Below the pieces are notes generated by a model, which was not told the origin of the DNA, made no database searches, and worked only from the letters and a program-made list of their open reading frames with translations. Positions 34,734-45,326 of a stretch of DNA of 64,000 bases are shown here, piece after piece. The number at the start of each line of letters is the position of its first letter. Position 1 is the stretch's first letter. The DNA is from Parapedobacter luteus (lineage in GTDB: Bacteria > Bacteroidota > Bacteroidia > Sphingobacteriales > Sphingobacteriaceae): assembly GCF_900168055.1 (NCBI RefSeq), contig NZ_FUYS01000002.1:186888-250887 (forward strand). Direction: 5' to 3'. The translations under genes and the position numbers were made by a program.

Positions 34734-36920
34734 TTATCTTACGAAAAGGAGCTCCCGAAGTTTTGGCAATGGCCACTTGCGGTCGTCAATTATCTGCTCA
34801 AGTTTATTGATGTGATACCTGATTTTGTCAAAATAAGGTTTTACATTTTCATCATAAGCTATGGCCTTTTCGCGTGTGTCTTCCAATACATTGGCTTTTT
34901 TGCGTTCTTGGCGCATGGCCTCAGCTTCAGCAATAATGGTATTGACATGCGTGGATATACGCTCAATAAGCTCTACTTGAGCATTATAAGTATCCGCTTT
35001 TAATCCGATGTCTTTTAGCCCTTTGACATTGGTTATCAGATCATTCTGATAGTTAAAAGCGGCCGGAGCGATAAGACTGTTTACAATTTCACCATATACC
35101 CGTGCCTCAATCTGGATCTTCTTATAATAGTTTTCCAGTAAGATCTCGTGGCGAGCCTTGCTCTCCCGCTTACTTAGTACGCCAAGTTTTTCAAAAAGTT
35201 CGAGTGATTTCTCGCTAACGTAAACGTCCAGTGCTTTTGGCGTCGTCTTAATGTTGGAAAGGCCCCGCTTATGCGCTTCTTCTTCCCATTCTTTGCTGTA
35301 TCCGTTGCCTTCGAAACGAATAGCTTTGGATTCTTTGATGTATTTGCGTACAACGTTAAGCAGCGCCAAATCTTTCTTCGTGCCTTTTTTGATTTGCTTG
35401 TCAACTTCCGACTTGAATTCGATTAATTGGTTTGCTACGATAGCACTGAGGACGGTCATCGGGCTGGCACTGTTTGCCGACGAACCGACTGCCCTGAACT
35501 CAAATTTGTTTCCCGTAAACGCAAATGGCGACGTTCGATTCCGATCGGTATTGTCTAATTGCAGCTCAGGAATTTTGGGAATACCATGCCAAAGTAACGT
35601 TTCGTTTTTGACTTTCTTTGCTACCCTTGCGGTTTCTACTTCGTCAAGCACAGCATTTAGTTGGCTGCCAAGGAAGATGGAAATAATGGCAGGTGGGGCC
35701 TCGTTAGCACCCAAGCGATGGTCATTGGCGGCACTTGCGATGGATGCGCGCAGGAGGTCTGCATTGTCATGTACCGCTTTGATGACATTGACGAAAAACG
35801 AAAGGAACATCAAATTGTTTTTCGGTGTCTTGCCGGGAGAAAGCAGGTTTACCCCAGTGTTGGTAATCATTGACCAGTTGTTGTGCTTGCCTGAGCCGTT
35901 GATGTCGGCATAAGGTTTTTCGTGGATCAACACCTTGAATTTATGCCGTAGGGCTACTTGCTCCATGACATTGAGTAATAGCTGGTTGTGATCAATAGCC
36001 AGGTTGATTTCCTCAAACATCGGTGCACATTCAAACTGTGAAGGGGCTACTTCGTTGTGCCGGGTCTTCAGCGGAATACCCAATTTGAGTGCTTCTTGCT
36101 CCAGATCCACCATGAAGGCCAATACCCGCTCAGGAATGGCACCGAAGTAATGATCCTCCAATTGCTGACCTTTAGCAGACATATGGCCAAACAACGTGCG
36201 GCCAGTAAGTTGTAAGTCGGGTCGGGCATTGAACAACGCCAAATCTACGAGAAAATACTCTTGCTCTACCCCTAAGGAGGCATTGACTTTGGTTATGGAC
36301 TTATCGAAGAAATTGGCAACGTCCACCGCCGCCTTATCCAAAGCATTGACTGCTTTTAATAACGGTGCCTTGTAATCCAAGGCCTCACCGGTATACGATA
36401 CGAAGATGGTAGGAATGCAAAGTGTTTTGCCGCCCCCAGTTTCATAAATAAATGCGGGAGAAGAGGGATCCCAGCCTGTATAGCCCCTTGCCTCGAATGT
36501 ATTACGAATACCACCGCTTGGAAAACTGGAAGCATCTGGTTCTTGTTGTACCAAAGCACTTGCTGTAAATTTGTCGATAGCCGAACCATCCGGAAGCGGT
36601 TCGAAAAACGCATCATGTTTTTCGGCAGTTGCGCCCGTAAGTGGCTGGAACCAATGGGTATAATGTGTTACACCATTGCTGATAGCCCAGCTTTTCATTG
36701 CCTGAGAAATGTGCTCGGCGAGGTCAAGGCTAATGGCTTTTCCTTCGTCAATAGTTTCTACCAACTCGGCATAGGCATTCTTAGGAAGATATTCCTTCAT
36801 CTTCGCCGTTGTAAAAACATTTTTGCAGTAATAGGAAGAAGGTTTAATCGTTTCGTAGATTTTGTTGTTGTTTAACCGGGATATGGCAGTTTCAACTGCC
36901 TTGAATCTCAAACCTGACAT
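34734..36920 (-). CDS. glnN: Glutamine synthetase type III
   Basis: ATP-dependent ammonia-assimilating enzyme of the large GSIII class, 728 aa (family 690-730), cytoplasmic. The N-terminal type III-specific region has KEYLPKNAYAELVETID and HYTHWFQPLTGATAEKHDAF. ASLGVEQEYFLVD holds the metal-binding Glu residues (~residue 217). The C-terminal half has KTRHNEVAPSQFECAPMFEEINLAIDHNQ, LIHEKPYADINGSGKHNNWSM and RLGANEAPPAIISIFLG, the latter carrying substrate and ATP residues. It is monocistronic by appearance, with an AT-rich 260-base leader region and its own intrinsic terminator. Confidence 0.97.
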   Translation of the reverse strand: MSGLRFKAVETAISRLNNNKIYETIKPSSYYCKNVFTTAKMKEYLPKNAYAELVETIDEGKAISLDLAEHISQAMKSWAISNGVTHYTHWFQPLTGATAEKHDAFFEPLPDGSAIDKFTASALVQQEPDASSFPSGGIRNTFEARGYTGWDPSSPAFIYETGGGKTLCIPTIFVSYTGEALDYKAPLLKAVNALDKAAVDVANFFDKSITKVNASLGVEQEYFLVDLALFNARPDLQLTGRTLFGHMSAKGQQLEDHYFGAIPERVLAFMVDLEQEALKLGIPLKTRHNEVAPSQFECAPMFEEINLAIDHNQLLLNVMEQVALRHKFKVLIHEKPYADINGSGKHNNWSMITNTGVNLLSPGKTPKNNLMFLSFFVNVIKAVHDNADLLRASIASAANDHRLGANEAPPAIISIFLGSQLNAVLDEVETARVAKKVKNETLLWHGIPKIPELQLDNTDRNRTSPFAFTGNKFEFRAVGSSANSASPMTVLSAIVANQLIEFKSEVDKQIKKGTKKDLALLNVVRKYIKESKAIRFEGNGYSKEWEEEAHKRGLSNIKTTPKALDVYVSEKSLELFEKLGVLSKRESKARHEILLENYYKKIQIEARVYGEIVNSLIAPAAFNYQNDLITNVKGLKDIGLKADTYNAQVELIERISTHVNTIIAEAEAMRQERKKANVLEDTREKAIAYDENVKPYFDKIRYHINKLEQIIDDRKWPLPKLRELLFVR

Positions 36921-37113
36921 TTAATTTGTGTTTATTTGTTTGATACGCTTTGTTGTTTTTTTGTTTTCTGCTCCAATATTCGAAAAAAAAAATGACATTT
37001 CATTATTTTTTTACTAAAAGTGGAAATAAAAATAACATTTTATGCAGATTTGTCGGACTTGCTTTTTTTCTATTGCTTATTTTATAATAAGGTTGCTTTT
37101 CCGATCATAAGAA

Positions 37114-37145
37114 AGCGCCCAAAATACCAAGTGATTTTGGACGCT
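37114..37145 (-). terminator. Hairpin after the S9 peptidase gene
   Basis: Inverted repeat AGCGCCCAAAAT / ATTTTGGACGCT with one mismatch and an 8-base loop, 39 bases beyond the stop of the S9 peptidase gene; only a short T stretch (TTTC) follows on the minus strand. Confidence 0.5.
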
Positions 37146-37183
37146 GAATCATGAAAAAAGTAAATATCCGTGAGTGGTGGACG

Positions 37184-40000
37184 TTATTTGCCGAAGCCCC
37201 AATCGATACCCTTTAATACAGCAGGAACACCCTTTTCAATCCAAGGAGCTGCTGGCTTTCCTTTCAGGAAGTGGTCAAAAAACTCCAGTTGTCTTCGCTG
37301 AATATCTTTACGGTTTTGCCGCTGTACAAGGTTGTGCGCTTCGCCGTTGTAATTGAGCATCCAAACGGGTTTCTGTAAACGGCGTAATGCCGTAAACATT
37401 TCGATTCCTTGATACCAGGGCACTGCGCCGTCTTCATCATTACTCATGATGACCACAGGAGTCATGACATTGGGTAAATGAAATAAGGGAGAATTTTCGA
37501 TATACAGTTGTGGGTTTTCCCATAATGTCGCACCGATGCGGCTTTGTGTGCGTTCATATTGAAACTGCCGGTTCATTCCGCTGTCCCAACGGATACCACC
37601 GTAGGCCGAAGTCATGTTGACAACCGGTGCGCCAGCCCAAGCCGCCGCATACATGTCGGTGCGTGTAATGAGATGGGCGACCTGGTACCCACCCCAACTT
37701 TGGCCTTGGACGGCCAGGTGTTCACCATCTACCCAAGGCTGGGCTTTTAAGGCCTCCATGCCCGAGTTTACATATTCTTCGGCAGATTGCCCCGGATAGC
37801 CAATTTCATACCGGATATCTGGAGCGAAGACGAGGTAGCCGTTGCTTACAAAGAAGCTAATATTGAGCCGTGAAGGTGTAGGGGATGGCGGAATATAGCT
37901 GTATAGCCCGTTTGACAACCGCTCATAGAAATACGCGATGACGGGATATTTTTTGCTGGGATCAAAATCTTCGGGCTTATAAAGAATGCCCTCTGCAGCA
38001 TAACCTTTGGGAGTGGTCCATTTCACCAACTCAGCAGTCCCCCAGTTGTATTGTTGTTGCTGTGGATTGATGCTGCTGAGTTTTGTTTCCCTGATTAGAT
38101 CGGTAGATGTATAGAGATCGGGCGGGGATACGTAATTTTCTTTTGTATAAACATATAAATCAGTATCTTCCGCGCTTTTTATTTGACCGTATCGGTATGG
38201 GCCGATGACAATGGCTTTGGGATCACGGTTATTGCGGCCATCGGTGGTATACCAGCCGTTTTCTTTGGTTACGTGGCTAAAAGCCGATAATATCCAAGGT
38301 TTCTTTACGTCGATGACAGCAGCGCCACCCCGTCTGAACATGCTTGGCCGCCCGTCTGTTAAGTCCTGATAACGGAAGGTGATCTGATTGCTCCTTCCTG
38401 CGCCGTTCGTGACTAACCGGCGTTTGGTGCCATCTGGGCGAAATGCCCAGATGTCGTATTTGTCATAAATAAAGACTTCCTTGTCGTCTTCATCCCACCC
38501 GGCTATTCCATATCCATTGGGCTCATCGGGTACGTCATTATCTTCATCTGCAAAACTAACAGGTACGTCCGTATTCAATTGCACCGTATGGCCGCGTTGG
38601 ATGTCATGGCTGTACCAATTGCCATCAGTACGGTTAAACCATACCGCATAGGTGCCCTGAGGGGAAAGGCTGATGGAGCCCCTGACGTTTTCCGCTATTT
38701 TTTTTCGGCTTCCATCAACGGTGGAAACTGCGTAGATATCTTGGAATGATCCAGTTTGCCATTGCGTTTCAATGCGTCTGCCTACGTCTGTAGTTGCAAG
38801 TGCAAATTCATTATCAGCATCTTCCGTAAGCCTGGTGTCCGGCAGTTGTTCGTCTGCCAATGGGATGATCTTGCGCCCCTGTTTGGGATAGGTTACCGCC
38901 AGGTAACTCCGATTTTGTTCGCGGCGCAGGTTAGCCAGTTGCTGGGATTGCAAGTAGTCGTCTTTCCAATGCCAGATATCTACCTTGGCGTGTTCGAACT
39001 CAACCAACGTGGTATCCTTGACCGCAGGAATGGGAGCCACGCCAAAAAAGAGCTTCGCCCCATTTTTGCTGAACCGTACATTGCCTTCGCCACTGACACT
39101 CCAATGTTGCGGCATGCCGGCGGTTTGCCGATGCGCAATGATTACGGCCGTGTCCTGATCGGATGTGTAATAATATAAGTTGAACGTTTTTTGAAGCGAT
39201 TTTTCCGGACTTTTATCGGCTACAAACGCCAATTGCGAGGCCGATTCATCGAAGGCTATATTTTTATACACACCCTTGCCACGGCTGATATGTCTGGATG
39301 TCTTGGTGGCCAAATCATAATAGTATAGTCCCGCATCAGTGCCAATGCTGTCCTTTTCGGCGGCAGTACGTACGTATACCAGTACGTGCCCGTCTTTACT
39401 GAAGTAATACGTTTCAACGCGTTCAATGGTTGTTTCTTCGCCGTCCGTGAGGTGCCGGATATGCAAAACGGACTGGGCCTTTTTGCGTTCGGGTTTGCCC
39501 GCTTTGCTGGTGTCTGCCGCCGTCGTATCCGGACGCACAGGGTTCTGCTCGCTGATATAGGCGATATAATTGCCTGATTCTTCAGGTGTCTTATATGATT
39601 TTACGGCTGGTATCTTGTATACGTCAGCTGTTCCCAATGCCATAATGGCCAGCGAATCCTTCGGCATCTCATCGGGCTTCTTCTTTTTTATTTTTGCTTC
39701 GCGGGTATCTTTGAAAAATGGCTTGATTTGAGCTATTAAGAACTTGCCATCGGGCGAGAAACTTGGGTTGGCTGCCCTGTGTATGCGGCCCAACGGCTGG
39801 TTTTGGGGCGTGGTAACAACCAGTTCCGCGTCGCCCTCCTGTGGACTGATGATATAATAAATGAATTGGCCATTTTTAGAAATCGCAGATGTACTGATAC
39901 TTTGCCAGCCATCGTAAACGCTATGGTCAAGGGGCTTTTTTTGCGCTAGCGTTGTACCGGCGACAAAAAGTAGAAAAAAAAAGGTAGCAATCTTTTGCAT
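37184..40000 (-). CDS. S9-family serine peptidase (prolyl oligopeptidase type)
   Basis: Exported peptidase of 938 aa. The start at 40000 is chosen because MQKIATFFFLLFVAGTTLAQ is a clean signal peptide; an in-frame ATG at 40024 or 40090 would put extra polar residues before it. The first ~680 residues form beta-propeller-like repeats (several SPDGK and SPQGTY blade motifs). The C-terminal alpha/beta hydrolase has the nucleophile in VQGQSWGGYQ, the Asp in SNDEDGAVPWYQG and the His in NGEAHNLV. It probably acts in the periplasm on peptides. It stands alone between the glutamine synthetase and an ABC exporter. Confidence 0.9.
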   Translation of the reverse strand: MQKIATFFFLLFVAGTTLAQKKPLDHSVYDGWQSISTSAISKNGQFIYYIISPQEGDAELVVTTPQNQPLGRIHRAANPSFSPDGKFLIAQIKPFFKDTREAKIKKKKPDEMPKDSLAIMALGTADVYKIPAVKSYKTPEESGNYIAYISEQNPVRPDTTAADTSKAGKPERKKAQSVLHIRHLTDGEETTIERVETYYFSKDGHVLVYVRTAAEKDSIGTDAGLYYYDLATKTSRHISRGKGVYKNIAFDESASQLAFVADKSPEKSLQKTFNLYYYTSDQDTAVIIAHRQTAGMPQHWSVSGEGNVRFSKNGAKLFFGVAPIPAVKDTTLVEFEHAKVDIWHWKDDYLQSQQLANLRREQNRSYLAVTYPKQGRKIIPLADEQLPDTRLTEDADNEFALATTDVGRRIETQWQTGSFQDIYAVSTVDGSRKKIAENVRGSISLSPQGTYAVWFNRTDGNWYSHDIQRGHTVQLNTDVPVSFADEDNDVPDEPNGYGIAGWDEDDKEVFIYDKYDIWAFRPDGTKRRLVTNGAGRSNQITFRYQDLTDGRPSMFRRGGAAVIDVKKPWILSAFSHVTKENGWYTTDGRNNRDPKAIVIGPYRYGQIKSAEDTDLYVYTKENYVSPPDLYTSTDLIRETKLSSINPQQQQYNWGTAELVKWTTPKGYAAEGILYKPEDFDPSKKYPVIAYFYERLSNGLYSYIPPSPTPSRLNISFFVSNGYLVFAPDIRYEIGYPGQSAEEYVNSGMEALKAQPWVDGEHLAVQGQSWGGYQVAHLITRTDMYAAAWAGAPVVNMTSAYGGIRWDSGMNRQFQYERTQSRIGATLWENPQLYIENSPLFHLPNVMTPVVIMSNDEDGAVPWYQGIEMFTALRRLQKPVWMLNYNGEAHNLVQRQNRKDIQRRQLEFFDHFLKGKPAAPWIEKGVPAVLKGIDWGFGK

Positions 40001-40242
40001 GGTTAAGTGGGGTTGGGTATTCATGGTGCAATATTGGCACAAAAAGATGTTATTGTAAGGGGCTGTAATATCATTTTTACATAAAATCACTCGATGGGCT
40101 GACTGCCGTCATTTCTGTAGCGTAACAAGAACGTCAAAAATGCGTCAAACCAAAGGTTTTTAGTCCTGTTTTCGTTTTGGATTTCCTTTTATGGTGTTAA
40201 ATCGTTTATTTTTACAGAGAACGATCAATAATTAGCGAGTAC

Positions 40243-40938
40243 GTGACCATTATTTTAAGTATAAAAAACGTCGGAAAGACGTATCAGAGCGGCGGTAAAT
40301 CGCTGACGGTTTTGCAACATATCAATTTCGAAGTAGAGGCGGGTTCAACGCTGTCCATTGTTGGCCCGTCAGGTAGTGGTAAAACCACTTTACTTGGGCT
40401 ATGTGCAGGTTTAGACCGCGCGAGCACCGGAAGTATTGTATTGAACGGGATTCCCCTTGATGACCTCAATGAAGATGAACGTGCGAGGGTTCGCAATCAG
40501 CATGTCGGCTTCGTATTCCAGAATTTTCAACTGCTCCCGACGTTGACTGCGCTTGAAAATGTAATGGTTCCCCTCGAACTGCGTGGACAACGAAACAGCC
40601 GGACTACAGCGCTTGAGCTGTTGGATAGGGTAGGGTTGGCCAACAGGGGGCACCATTATCCATTGCAATTGTCGGGAGGCGAGCAACAGCGTATTTCTAT
40701 CGCGCGGGCATTTTCGAACTCCCCTAAAATTCTTTTTGCTGATGAACCGACCGGTAATCTGGACGCCGATACAAGTGAGACAATTGAACATTTATTGTTT
40801 AACCTCAATAAAGAGATGGGAACGACCCTGATACTCGTTACCCATGATTTGGATCTGGCTTCCAGAACACGACGTGTCATCCGAATGAAAGGGGGCGCAG
40901 TGGTATCGGATACTGTTGTACAAGACAACGCGTTGTAA
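40243..40938 (+). CDS. ABC transporter ATP-binding protein, LolD/YbbA-like
   Basis: ATPase of the MacB/LolD subfamily, 231 aa, on the cytoplasmic side of the inner membrane. Walker A GPSGSGKTT (~residue 44), Q-loop region HVGFVFQNFQLLPTLTALENV, signature LSGGEQQRISIARAF (~145), Walker B ILFADEPTGNLD and the switch His in LILVTHDLDLA. It is followed after 3 bases by the large FtsX-type permease gene, with which it forms a YbbA-YbbP-like pair. Confidence 0.95.
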   Translation: MTIILSIKNVGKTYQSGGKSLTVLQHINFEVEAGSTLSIVGPSGSGKTTLLGLCAGLDRASTGSIVLNGIPLDDLNEDERARVRNQHVGFVFQNFQLLPTLTALENVMVPLELRGQRNSRTTALELLDRVGLANRGHHYPLQLSGGEQQRISIARAFSNSPKILFADEPTGNLDADTSETIEHLLFNLNKEMGTTLILVTHDLDLASRTRRVIRMKGGAVVSDTVVQDNAL

Positions 40939-40941
40939 GCC

Positions 40942-43497
40942 ATGCAGCCATTACAAAACAAGATTGCGATGGACTGGATTATCCGCATGGCGTGGCGTGA
41001 CAGCCGTAGGAGCCGTTCGCGGTTGTTGCTCTTCATTTCATCCATCATTATTGGAATAGCTGCGCTTGTAGCCATATATTCGTTTGGCCATAACCTCCAA
41101 CGTGATATCGACAATCAGGCCGCTACATTGGTAGGGGCGGACCTGGTATTGCACAGCAACCGCGAATTGACAGGGGAAGCACGGCAGCTTATTGATTCGA
41201 TCCGTGGATTGAGTCAAGGTTTTTCAGAGGAACAAAGCTTTGCATCTATGGTGCTGTTTACAAGTAATGGCGGCACCCGATTGGTACAAGTACGGGCTTT
41301 GAGCGAAGGTTTCCCTTATTATGGGCAGTTGGAAACAATACCAGAAACTGCTGGAACCAGTTTCCGAAATTTTAGGCAGGCTTTGGTTGACAAGACATTG
41401 ATGCTGCAATTCGATACTAAGGTGGGAGATTCGGTTAAAATAGGTGCGCTGACCTTCGAAATCGCGGGCCAGTTAGAACAGGCGCCTGGACAAAGCGGAA
41501 TATCCGCGACGGTAGCCCCGGCCGTATTCATCCCATTGAAATATTTGCCGGCTACCGGACTTAACCAGAAAGGAAGTCGGATAAATTACGATTATTATTT
41601 CCATTTGAAAAATGGGATGGATGCTGATGCCATTGTGGCGAACCGCGATTCGCTTTTGGAAACGCATCGCATGGGATATGATACCATCGCGTCACGTAAA
41701 GAGGAGACGGGTCGCTCATTTTCGGACTTGAACAAATTTTTGTCTTTGGTCGGCTTCGTCGCACTTTTACTGGGATGCATTGGCGTTGCCGGCGCGATAC
41801 ACATTTACATCAAGGAAAAGTTAAATAGTATTGCGATATTACGTTGCCTTGGTGCGAGTGCGCGGCAAGCTTTCCTGATTTATCTTGTGCAGGTGCTTGG
41901 GGTGGGTATTATCGGTTCGCTGATAGGTGCGTTGCTGGGCACGCTCATTCAACAGCTCCTGCCCTCCATATTCAAGGATTTCGTGCCGGTGGATATTAGC
42001 AATGATGTTTCATGGGGGGCGATTGCACAGGGTGTTGGTCTGGGCGTGTGGATATCCGTGTTGTTTGCACTGTTGCCGCTGATAGGTATTCGCAACATCG
42101 CACCATTGAATACACTACGGCTATCGCTGGATGCACCCAGTCCGCTTAAGGACCGGTGGAGCTGGTTTGTCTACGGTCTAATCGCGTTGTTTATCGTTGT
42201 CTATGCTTACCTGCAGCTCGATGGGATGGCGCAGACTTTGCTATTCACCGGTGGTGTCGCCTTGGCTTTTACGATGTTGTATATGGTGGCCCGTTTGCTA
42301 ATATGGCTGGTTAAACGGTTTTTTCCTGCGTCATGGGGATATTTATGGCGACAAGGGCTTTCTAATCTATTTCGGCCAAATAATCAAACCGCCATTCTCG
42401 TGGTGGCGATCGGGCTGGGTACTGCATTTATCGCAATGTTGATTTTGGTGCAGGGCATGCTCATTAGTCGTGTAGCGCTATCGGCAAGCGAAAATCAGCC
42501 AAACATGGTGCTGTTTGATATCCAGTCTTCGCAGAAGGCGGAGGTGGCACAATTGGTGAGCGCGCAGGGATTGCCGGTATTGGATGAAGTGCCCATCGTG
42601 ACGGTTCAGCTGGAGGCAATCAACGGCATTACGGCCGACGATGCCCGCAAGGACAGCACCATTCAGGTGTCGCGTAGGGCCTTGGGGGGCGAACTTAGGG
42701 CAACCTACCGTGCAGTGTTGAGTGATTCGGAAAAAATCACAGCAGGCGAATGGGCGGGCACGGCCGCTCCGGGCGATACAGCCCGCGTATCGTTGGAGGA
42801 AGATTACGCCCGCCGTATCCGTGTGAATATCGGTGATAAACTGCTATTCAATGTGCAAGGCGTCCGTATACCAGCTATTGTTGGAAGTTTCCGGGAGGTC
42901 GACTGGAACCGCGTACAGACCAATTTCAGATTGATATTTCCGGTAGGTGTGATTGACAATGCTCCGCAATTTCATGTGCTCATGACTCGGGTGCCAAATG
43001 AAGTGGAATCGGCAAGGATGCAACAGGCGATGGTACGCCAATTTCCGAACGTTTCCATCATCGACCTGGGGCTGATTTTGTCGGTGTTGGACGAAATATT
43101 AGAAAAGATTGGCTTTGTTATCCGTTTCATGGGCGGATTCAGCATTCTTACCGGTTTTGTGGTACTGATTGCATCGGTGATGATAAGTAAATACCAACGG
43201 ATTAAGGAAAGTGTGCTGCTGCGTACGATGGGCGCGTCCAAACGGCAAATACTGATCATCACTGGTCTTGAGTATTTCTTTTTGGGCATGATTGCGTCAC
43301 TCACGGGTGTATTCCTTGCCTTGGGAGCGAGTTGGGCGCTTGCCGTTTTCAGTTTTGAAGTGCCATTTGCGCCCGACATCATTACGATATTGCTGCTCAT
43401 GCTTACTGTTACCGTCCTTACGGTGTTCGTCGGTCTGGTCAATAGCAGAGCCATTACCTTACGTCCGCCATTGGAGATCCTGCGAAAGGAGGTGTAA
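40942..43497 (+). CDS. FtsX-type ABC permease, YbbP-like
   Basis: Membrane partner of the preceding ATPase, 851 aa, with two FtsX domains as in YbbP. An N-terminal helix (~residues 30-48) precedes a MacB-type periplasmic domain, then helices at ~270-400. A second unit of helices and periplasmic domain follows, with a final FtsX block (LLRTMGASKRQILIITGLEYFFLG, typical). A Met at 40942 is followed by another at 40969 (MDWIIRMAWRDSRRSRSRLL), which fits the family better as a start. Such systems are thought to extract lipids or proteins from the inner membrane; the substrate here is unknown. Confidence 0.9.
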   Translation: MQPLQNKIAMDWIIRMAWRDSRRSRSRLLLFISSIIIGIAALVAIYSFGHNLQRDIDNQAATLVGADLVLHSNRELTGEARQLIDSIRGLSQGFSEEQSFASMVLFTSNGGTRLVQVRALSEGFPYYGQLETIPETAGTSFRNFRQALVDKTLMLQFDTKVGDSVKIGALTFEIAGQLEQAPGQSGISATVAPAVFIPLKYLPATGLNQKGSRINYDYYFHLKNGMDADAIVANRDSLLETHRMGYDTIASRKEETGRSFSDLNKFLSLVGFVALLLGCIGVAGAIHIYIKEKLNSIAILRCLGASARQAFLIYLVQVLGVGIIGSLIGALLGTLIQQLLPSIFKDFVPVDISNDVSWGAIAQGVGLGVWISVLFALLPLIGIRNIAPLNTLRLSLDAPSPLKDRWSWFVYGLIALFIVVYAYLQLDGMAQTLLFTGGVALAFTMLYMVARLLIWLVKRFFPASWGYLWRQGLSNLFRPNNQTAILVVAIGLGTAFIAMLILVQGMLISRVALSASENQPNMVLFDIQSSQKAEVAQLVSAQGLPVLDEVPIVTVQLEAINGITADDARKDSTIQVSRRALGGELRATYRAVLSDSEKITAGEWAGTAAPGDTARVSLEEDYARRIRVNIGDKLLFNVQGVRIPAIVGSFREVDWNRVQTNFRLIFPVGVIDNAPQFHVLMTRVPNEVESARMQQAMVRQFPNVSIIDLGLILSVLDEILEKIGFVIRFMGGFSILTGFVVLIASVMISKYQRIKESVLLRTMGASKRQILIITGLEYFFLGMIASLTGVFLALGASWALAVFSFEVPFAPDIITILLLMLTVTVLTVFVGLVNSRAITLRPPLEILRKEV

Positions 43498-43518
43498 GTA
43501 GCTTACAAAAATGGCGGT

Positions 43519-45231
43519 TTACCGTTCCAGCAGTCTTCCTACCGGGTACCGAAGGTGGGTTTTCTCGTAATATGGCGATCGCTTATAAATCCATTCCAAT
43601 TGCGCCCGGCCATCGTTGCGCAATTGTTCGTCTGCAGCTTTTGCGGCATTAAACTGACGCCTCAGTTCGGCATCTTCATTTAACATCCGGAAGGCTTCAT
43701 CTTCGAAGATATACGCCGAAAAATGTTCTTTTTGACTAAGAATACTGTCGAAGAAGTTCCAATTGAAGTAAGAATCTGTCGCCTGTGGCTCCAGTGCTTC
43801 GATGATATACCGGTTGCCTGGTTGGTCTGTAATGACGAGGTAATCGCCCTGGTAACACGGGATGAGCTGGTTATCCGTGCGCAGTTTGACATTGCTATGG
43901 GGATAATGTCCTTCATAGGGGGTACGGGCCGTTTGGTAATCTTCAATGTAATAAAGTTGAAGCATAAGTGAGGTGTCTTTCTCCAATCGGTTTACCTGTA
44001 TGCCATTCAATGTCAGGAGGTCCGCCACATCCTGCCATCCTTGCGGGATGACGTATGCATATGGCTTTTCCACTGTTATCCCCGGCTTATAGCGGTTATA
44101 GTAGGGGATTTCTTTTGTAAATGGCTTCTTGCGGTCGTAGTATTGGCGCGGAAAGCCGCTTACATCGCTTGGCTTTTCATTGGATTCGTATCCATTAAAC
44201 AGGATGTGCTCGTATTGCGCGGTGTCGAGCTCCCAGGTAAGTACGAATTGTTGTTGGGTCTTGGACTGTTCACGGGCCCGCTTTCGCTGGGCATGGATTT
44301 CAGTAGCCCGTTCATCAGCTAAGGTAATAAAATGATTCAATAGCGTGTAGGTAGACCATACGCGTTGGGCATAAGGTTTCCACATATGAGTCTCAGGCAT
44401 GTAGCCGAATGTATGGTGTAGGGCAGCATATCCCGTAGAGTAGCGTGGGCTTTCAAAGAACGATACCAATCCCGATTCGGGTGTTCGCCCACGAAAGTTG
44501 ACGTAAGGAACCATGCCGAAGTTGCTTATTTCCATACGTTTATATAATTCGGCCGTGAACGCCGACGCCGTATGTTGTATTGCGGGATGCAGTTTATCAA
44601 CCTGTGTGTCGATGAGTGTCATGACGTATTGATAGTCAGCGCCGTTGCTTGTGTGCGTGTCCATGAAGACATCCGGTTGCCACACGTGGAAGATTTCCTG
44701 AAAGGAACGAGCGTTGCGCGAATCGGTCTTTAGGAAATCTCGATTGAGGTCATAATTACGAGCGTTGCCACGGAAGCCATAAGATTCCGGCCCATTTTGG
44801 TTGGCGCGTGATGTACCGCGGTTGAGCATTCCGGCAATATTATAAACCGGAATGATGCACAATACCGCATTGGCGGGAAGACTATTTTGTGCCAGCAAGT
44901 CCCTGGCCAGCATCATTGAGGCGTCGATTCCCTCCGGTTCGCCCGGATGGATGCCGTTGTTGATGAGGATAATGGTTTTGTCTTGTTGATGAAGTTTTTG
45001 GGGGTCGAATTGTTCGTCTTTGGAGATAACAAATAAATGCAGTGGCTTACCTGAATCCGTTAGGCCGCAGGTAAGCAGCGTGCAAGTCTGGTATTTTGTG
45101 TCAAGAGATTGATAGAAGGCTATCACTTCGTTATAAGTGGCCGTCGTGTTGCTGTCGCGTTCGAAGGCTGTCTGTTGGGCCACAACACATGGTCCGAAGC
45201 CGATTAATGCAATAAAAAGAAACCGTTTCAT
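43519..45231 (-). CDS. M14-family zinc carboxypeptidase, secreted
   Basis: Periplasmic metallopeptidase, 570 aa. Signal peptide MKRFLFIALIGFGPCVVAQQ. The zinc ligands fit M14: NNGIHPGEPEGIDASM (HxxE, ~residue 95) and the later His in FMDTHTSNGADYQ (~190). The likely catalytic Glu is in ESPRYSTGYAALHHTFGYMPETHMW (~260). The remaining ~300 residues are beyond the peptidase domain and unassigned. It is convergent with the FtsX permease (21-base gap). It differs clearly from the two M14 peptidases at 57495 and 61613, so it is not part of that duplication. Confidence 0.85.
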   Translation of the reverse strand: MKRFLFIALIGFGPCVVAQQTAFERDSNTTATYNEVIAFYQSLDTKYQTCTLLTCGLTDSGKPLHLFVISKDEQFDPQKLHQQDKTIILINNGIHPGEPEGIDASMMLARDLLAQNSLPANAVLCIIPVYNIAGMLNRGTSRANQNGPESYGFRGNARNYDLNRDFLKTDSRNARSFQEIFHVWQPDVFMDTHTSNGADYQYVMTLIDTQVDKLHPAIQHTASAFTAELYKRMEISNFGMVPYVNFRGRTPESGLVSFFESPRYSTGYAALHHTFGYMPETHMWKPYAQRVWSTYTLLNHFITLADERATEIHAQRKRAREQSKTQQQFVLTWELDTAQYEHILFNGYESNEKPSDVSGFPRQYYDRKKPFTKEIPYYNRYKPGITVEKPYAYVIPQGWQDVADLLTLNGIQVNRLEKDTSLMLQLYYIEDYQTARTPYEGHYPHSNVKLRTDNQLIPCYQGDYLVITDQPGNRYIIEALEPQATDSYFNWNFFDSILSQKEHFSAYIFEDEAFRMLNEDAELRRQFNAAKAADEQLRNDGRAQLEWIYKRSPYYEKTHLRYPVGRLLER

Positions 45232-45252
45232 GGTGTGTATGCTCTTTCACAG

Positions 45253-45260
45253 CAAAAATA
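45253..45260 (-). promoter_or_regulatory. Possible -7 box of the M14 peptidase gene (43519-45231)
   Basis: TATTTTTG on the minus strand, 22 bases upstream of the start codon; no clear TTTG farther up. Confidence 0.3.
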
Positions 45261-45326
45261 TCAATTCTACCTACAAGAGGGATGATGCAACGGAATAGAT
45301 ACAAAAATAGACGAACTTGAGTTCGG

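Noticed and set aside
36921-37113. Possible regulatory RNA upstream of the glutamine synthetase gene
   Set aside because: AT-rich DNA with A and T runs only; I found no stable hairpin, no glutamine-riboswitch pattern and no TAnnTTTG box.
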